In this document: in pieces, positions 4,941 through 7,123 of the stretch
How the letters are laid out: the number at the start of each line of letters is the position of its first letter
Numbering within the stretch: the stretch's first letter is position 1
The notes under the pieces: model-generated
Databases searched by the model: none
Seen by the model: the letters and a program-made list of their open reading frames with translations, nothing else
What the model was told of the DNA's origin: nothing
Assembly (NCBI GenBank): GCA_030695725.1
Contig: JAUYPN010000054.1
Location: forward strand, 1-7,123
Length of the DNA stretch: 7,123 bases
Direction of reading: 5' to 3'
From: Candidatus Omnitrophota bacterium
GTDB lineage: Bacteria > Omnitrophota > Gorgyraeia > 2-01-FULL-45-10
Position numbers and translations under genes: made by a program

Positions 4941-6161
4941 ATGAAACTCGTGAGGATCGGAAGCAAGCAATTCCAGAAATTATGCGACAGAAATTCCGGG
5001 CGCAACAAGCGCGTCACCGAAAGCGTGAGGAAGATCGTAGAGAATGTGAAACTCTACGGCGATGACGCGGTCATAAAGTATACGCGTAAGTTCGATAAGA
5101 TAAAATTGACTCCCAAGGAGCTTAGGATATCCGAATGCGAGACTTCCGGCGCGTATCAGGACATAAAGCCGGAGTTCATATCGGCGCTAAAGGTCGTCAT
5201 AGACAATGTCACGAAGTTCTATAAAAAACATCTTAAGAAATCGTGGAATATAAAGGACACCAACGGCGTCATGCTGGGCGAGAAGGTGATGCCGCTTGAG
5301 AAAGTCGGCATCTATGTGCCGAGCGGTACGGTGCCTCTGGTTTCGAGCGTCTACATGACGGTGATACCGGCTAAGATGGCGGGCGTCAAGAAGGTGGTGC
5401 TTGTTACCCCGCCTAATAAGTATAAGTCGATAGATCCTTATATACTCGTTGTGGCGAATCTTTTGAAAGTGGATGAGATATATAAAGTGGGTGGAGCCCA
5501 GGCGATAGCGTCGCTTGCCTTCGGGACAAAGACTATACCGAGAGTAGACAAGATAGTGGGCCCCGGCAACGCTTATGTCACCGAAGCCAAGCGCCAGGTA
5601 TTCGGTTTCTGCGATATAGATATGTTAGCCGGCCCGACGGAAGTGGTGATAATAGCAAACCAGTCATCCAATATAGATTATATAAAAGCGGACCTTGAGG
5701 CTCAGGGCGAGCATTTTATGGGGTTATCGATACTGATAACGAATTCAAAGAGGATAGTCAAGGCCCTGAAGAAAGAAGATCTAAAAGGATACATAATACT
5801 GGTGAAGAATATGGATGAGGCGGCTGATATTGCGAATAAATTGGCGGCCGAGCATCTTCAGATATTGACTAAAGACCCCAAGAAGATCGCGAAGAAAATA
5901 GTGAACGCGGGCGCGATATTCCTGGGGCCGTATACGCCGGTCGCGGTCGGAGACTATGTCGCGGGCCCGAGCCACGTCCTTCCGACGGGCGGAAGCGCCA
6001 GGTTCTTCTCCGGCCTCGGCGTGCAGGACTTCTATAAGTGCTCGCACATAATGTCATATACCAAGAGCGCTTTGGAAGAGATCCGCGGGCCGTTGGAAAA
6101 GATCGCCGAGATCGAGGGACTTAAGAAACATCTGGATTCGGTTAAAGTGAGATTTGAGTAA
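4941..6161 (+). CDS. hisD: Histidinol dehydrogenase
   Basis: HisD catalyses the last two steps of histidine synthesis, oxidising L-histidinol to L-histidine with two NAD+ in a zinc-dependent reaction. The 406 aa are slightly short for the family (about 420-435). Diagnostic segments are VGIYVPSGTVPLVSSV (122-137), VIPAKMAGV (141-149), VGGAQAIASLAFGT (183-196), KIVGPGN (204-210), AGPTEVV (230-236) and GDYVAGPSHVLPTGGSARF (337-355). Predicted zinc ligands are Gln255, His258, Asp338 and His397, and the catalytic pair is Glu304-His305. All are present. The local contexts differ from those usually seen: QGEHFM instead of QAEH followed by D/G-P, and AEH instead of PEH. The start ATG has AGAGGTG at 4929-4935, about 5 nt upstream, and lies 10 nt after alaS, so it is probably co-transcribed with it. 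It heads a his cluster in which hisG and hisC are not seen upstream. Confidence 0.97.
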   Translation: MKLVRIGSKQFQKLCDRNSGRNKRVTESVRKIVENVKLYGDDAVIKYTRKFDKIKLTPKELRISECETSGAYQDIKPEFISALKVVIDNVTKFYKKHLKKSWNIKDTNGVMLGEKVMPLEKVGIYVPSGTVPLVSSVYMTVIPAKMAGVKKVVLVTPPNKYKSIDPYILVVANLLKVDEIYKVGGAQAIASLAFGTKTIPRVDKIVGPGNAYVTEAKRQVFGFCDIDMLAGPTEVVIIANQSSNIDYIKADLEAQGEHFMGLSILITNSKRIVKALKKEDLKGYIILVKNMDEAADIANKLAAEHLQILTKDPKKIAKKIVNAGAIFLGPYTPVAVGDYVAGPSHVLPTGGSARFFSGLGVQDFYKCSHIMSYTKSALEEIRGPLEKIAEIEGLKKHLDSVKVRFE

Positions 6162-6170
6162 AGCTAAAAC

Positions 6171-6175
6171 GGGAG
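6171..6175 (+). promoter_or_regulatory. Ribosome binding site deciding the hisB start
   Basis: GGGAG lies 5 nt before the ATG at 6181. It favours that start over the in-frame TTG at 6154, which overlaps hisD and has no comparable site upstream. Confidence 0.65.
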
Positions 6176-6180
6176 AAACC

Positions 6181-6789
6181 ATGGCGACAAAAACAAGAAA
6201 TGCCAAGATTAAACGAAAAACTACGGAAACAGATATAACGGGCGAGCTGTCGATCGACGGGAAGGGCGCCGCCAATATAAAGACCGGCATAGGATTTTTG
6301 GACCACATGCTGACGCTCTTCATATTTCACGGACTATTTGACCTGACGTTAAAAGCGAAGGGTGACCTGAACGTGGACGCGCACCACACCAATGAAGATA
6401 TAGCGATATGTCTCGGCAAAGCATTTAAAGAAGCGCTGGGCGATTGCAAGGGCATAAAGAGATACGGTTCAAAAGAGGTCCCCATGGATATGGCAGCCGC
6501 CAAAGTTATGGTCGATATCGGAGGAAGGTATGCATATCTGTGGAAGATGCCGTCATATAACCAGACGATCCCTAAAGAAGATAAATACTCCCTTGATGAT
6601 GGCAAGGATTTTATGGATGCTTTCGCAAAGAGCGCTAATATAAACCTCCATGTAGAGATATATTCGGGTGAAGACGTGCATCATGTGCTCGAAGCGGTAT
6701 TTAAGGCATTCGGCATAGCGATGGATGAGGCGACTCAGATAGATGTACGTAGAAAAGGCGTTCCGTCAACTAAGGGAAGAATTGACTAA
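6181..6789 (+). CDS. hisB: Imidazoleglycerol-phosphate dehydratase
   Basis: HisB removes water from D-erythro-imidazoleglycerol phosphate to give imidazoleacetol phosphate in a manganese-dependent step. From the ATG at 6181 it has 202 aa, right for the monofunctional enzyme; no phosphatase domain is fused. Motifs are RKTTETDI (12-19), TGIGFLDHML (35-44), FHG (49-51), first metal motif HHTNE (68-72), PMDMAAA (101-107), second metal motif HHVLE (167-171) followed by FKAFG, and the C-terminal VPSTKG (194-199). Both HHxxE motifs needed for the di-metal site are intact. PMDE-A-L is the usual form of the 101-106 segment, so Met104 replaces a widely conserved Glu. The region 119-145 (YLWKMPSYNQ onward) is also divergent. 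An upstream in-frame TTG (6154) would add nine residues, but it lies inside hisD and lacks a ribosome site. hisD ends 19 nt before the chosen start. Confidence 0.94.
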   Translation: MATKTRNAKIKRKTTETDITGELSIDGKGAANIKTGIGFLDHMLTLFIFHGLFDLTLKAKGDLNVDAHHTNEDIAICLGKAFKEALGDCKGIKRYGSKEVPMDMAAAKVMVDIGGRYAYLWKMPSYNQTIPKEDKYSLDDGKDFMDAFAKSANINLHVEIYSGEDVHHVLEAVFKAFGIAMDEATQIDVRRKGVPSTKGRID

Positions 6790-6793
6790 GAAG

Positions 6794-7123
6794 ATGATAG
6801 TAGTGATCGATTACGGGATGGGGAATCTGCACAGTGTCCGAAAAGCGCTTGAAGTCGTGGGTGCTAAGGTCAAGGTCTCGGCCCGCGCAGAAGATATATT
6901 GAAGGCGGAAAGAATAGTCTTTCCGGGCGTCGGCTCGTTCGGACCGGCGATGAAGGAATTGAACAGGCGCAAACTTGTAAAACCGATAAAGGACGCGATC
7001 TCCGGGGGCAAGCCTTTCATGGGACTTTGCTTGGGGCTGCAGCTTCTTTTTGAAAGGAGCGAAGAGGCTCCCGGCGTCAGAGGACTTTGCGTATTAAAAG
7101 GAGAGGTGAAACGGTTTAGTTTT
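6794..7123 (+). CDS. hisH: Imidazole glycerol phosphate synthase, glutaminase subunit HisH (5' part)
   Basis: The reading frame is open from the ATG at 6794 to the window edge (110 codons, no stop), so the gene is cut by the edge, not broken. HisH hydrolyses glutamine and passes ammonia to HisF, which makes imidazoleglycerol phosphate and AICAR. Visible features are the N-terminal MIVVIDYGMGNLHSV (1-15), the FPGVGSFG loop (43-50) and the nucleophile elbow MGLCLGLQLLFERSEE (76-91) with catalytic Cys79. The His-Glu of the triad lies beyond the edge. The usual family N-terminus starts right at this ATG; an in-frame TTG at 6782 is possible but overlaps hisB. It begins 4 nt after the hisB stop, consistent with one transcript and with hisA/hisF following. 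Confidence 0.95.
   Translation, partial: MIVVIDYGMGNLHSVRKALEVVGAKVKVSARAEDILKAERIVFPGVGSFGPAMKELNRRKLVKPIKDAISGGKPFMGLCLGLQLLFERSEEAPGVRGLCVLKGEVKRFSF

Noticed and set aside
6154..6180. TTG at 6154 as the hisB start (211 aa)
   Set aside because: It lies within the end of hisD, lacks a ribosome site and adds nine non-conserved residues. The ATG at 6181 has GGGAG 5 nt upstream.
6782..6793. TTG at 6782 as the hisH start
   Set aside because: The family N-terminus begins exactly at the ATG at 6794, and the TTG would overlap the end of hisB.

Overview
The window reads as ordinary bacterial chromosome, with no phage, plasmid, CRISPR or defence genes. Base composition is near balanced, with frequent ATA and AGG codons. 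The dispersed repeat at the left end (arms TCATTGCGA / TCGCAATGA), the KETERQRDKETT-type low-complexity tract in alaS and the overall protein style remind me of metagenome-derived lineages such as Candidatus Omnitrophota. That placement is an impression from memory and would need a recA or alaS phylogeny.

Layout. Bases 1-124 hold a composite palindromic repeat that runs into the 3' end of a minus-strand pncC/cinA C-terminal-domain gene (84-581). A 284-base divergent intergenic region (582-865) follows. It carries a likely promoter for pncC and one or two for recA, a dyad over the recA -35, and a 9-codon leader ORF candidate. From 866 to the right edge all genes are on the plus strand and almost touch: recA (866-1918), recX (1920-2384, TTG start), alaS (2381-4930), hisD (4941-6161), hisB (6181-6789, start moved to the ATG) and the 5' part of hisH (6794 to beyond the edge). 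Junctions are +1, -4, +10, +19 and +4 nt, with no terminator visible between them.

How the genes work together. RecA is the recombinase and SOS co-protease, RecX modulates its filaments, and AlaRS charges tRNA-Ala. pncC-recA-recX-alaS is also the E. coli order, but here pncC is turned round. The second half begins a histidine cluster. HisB converts imidazoleglycerol phosphate to imidazoleacetol phosphate, HisH supplies ammonia to HisF, and HisD does the last two oxidations to histidine. hisG and hisC are not seen between alaS and hisD, so they must lie elsewhere. The close spacing suggests that repair, tRNA charging and histidine synthesis share read-through transcription.

I found no strong case for an undescribed system. 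The best second looks are the repeat-encoded C-terminus of PncC, the unusual recA leader, the 8-bp microsatellite inside the essential alaS gene, and changes next to otherwise intact active-site motifs in HisB and HisD.
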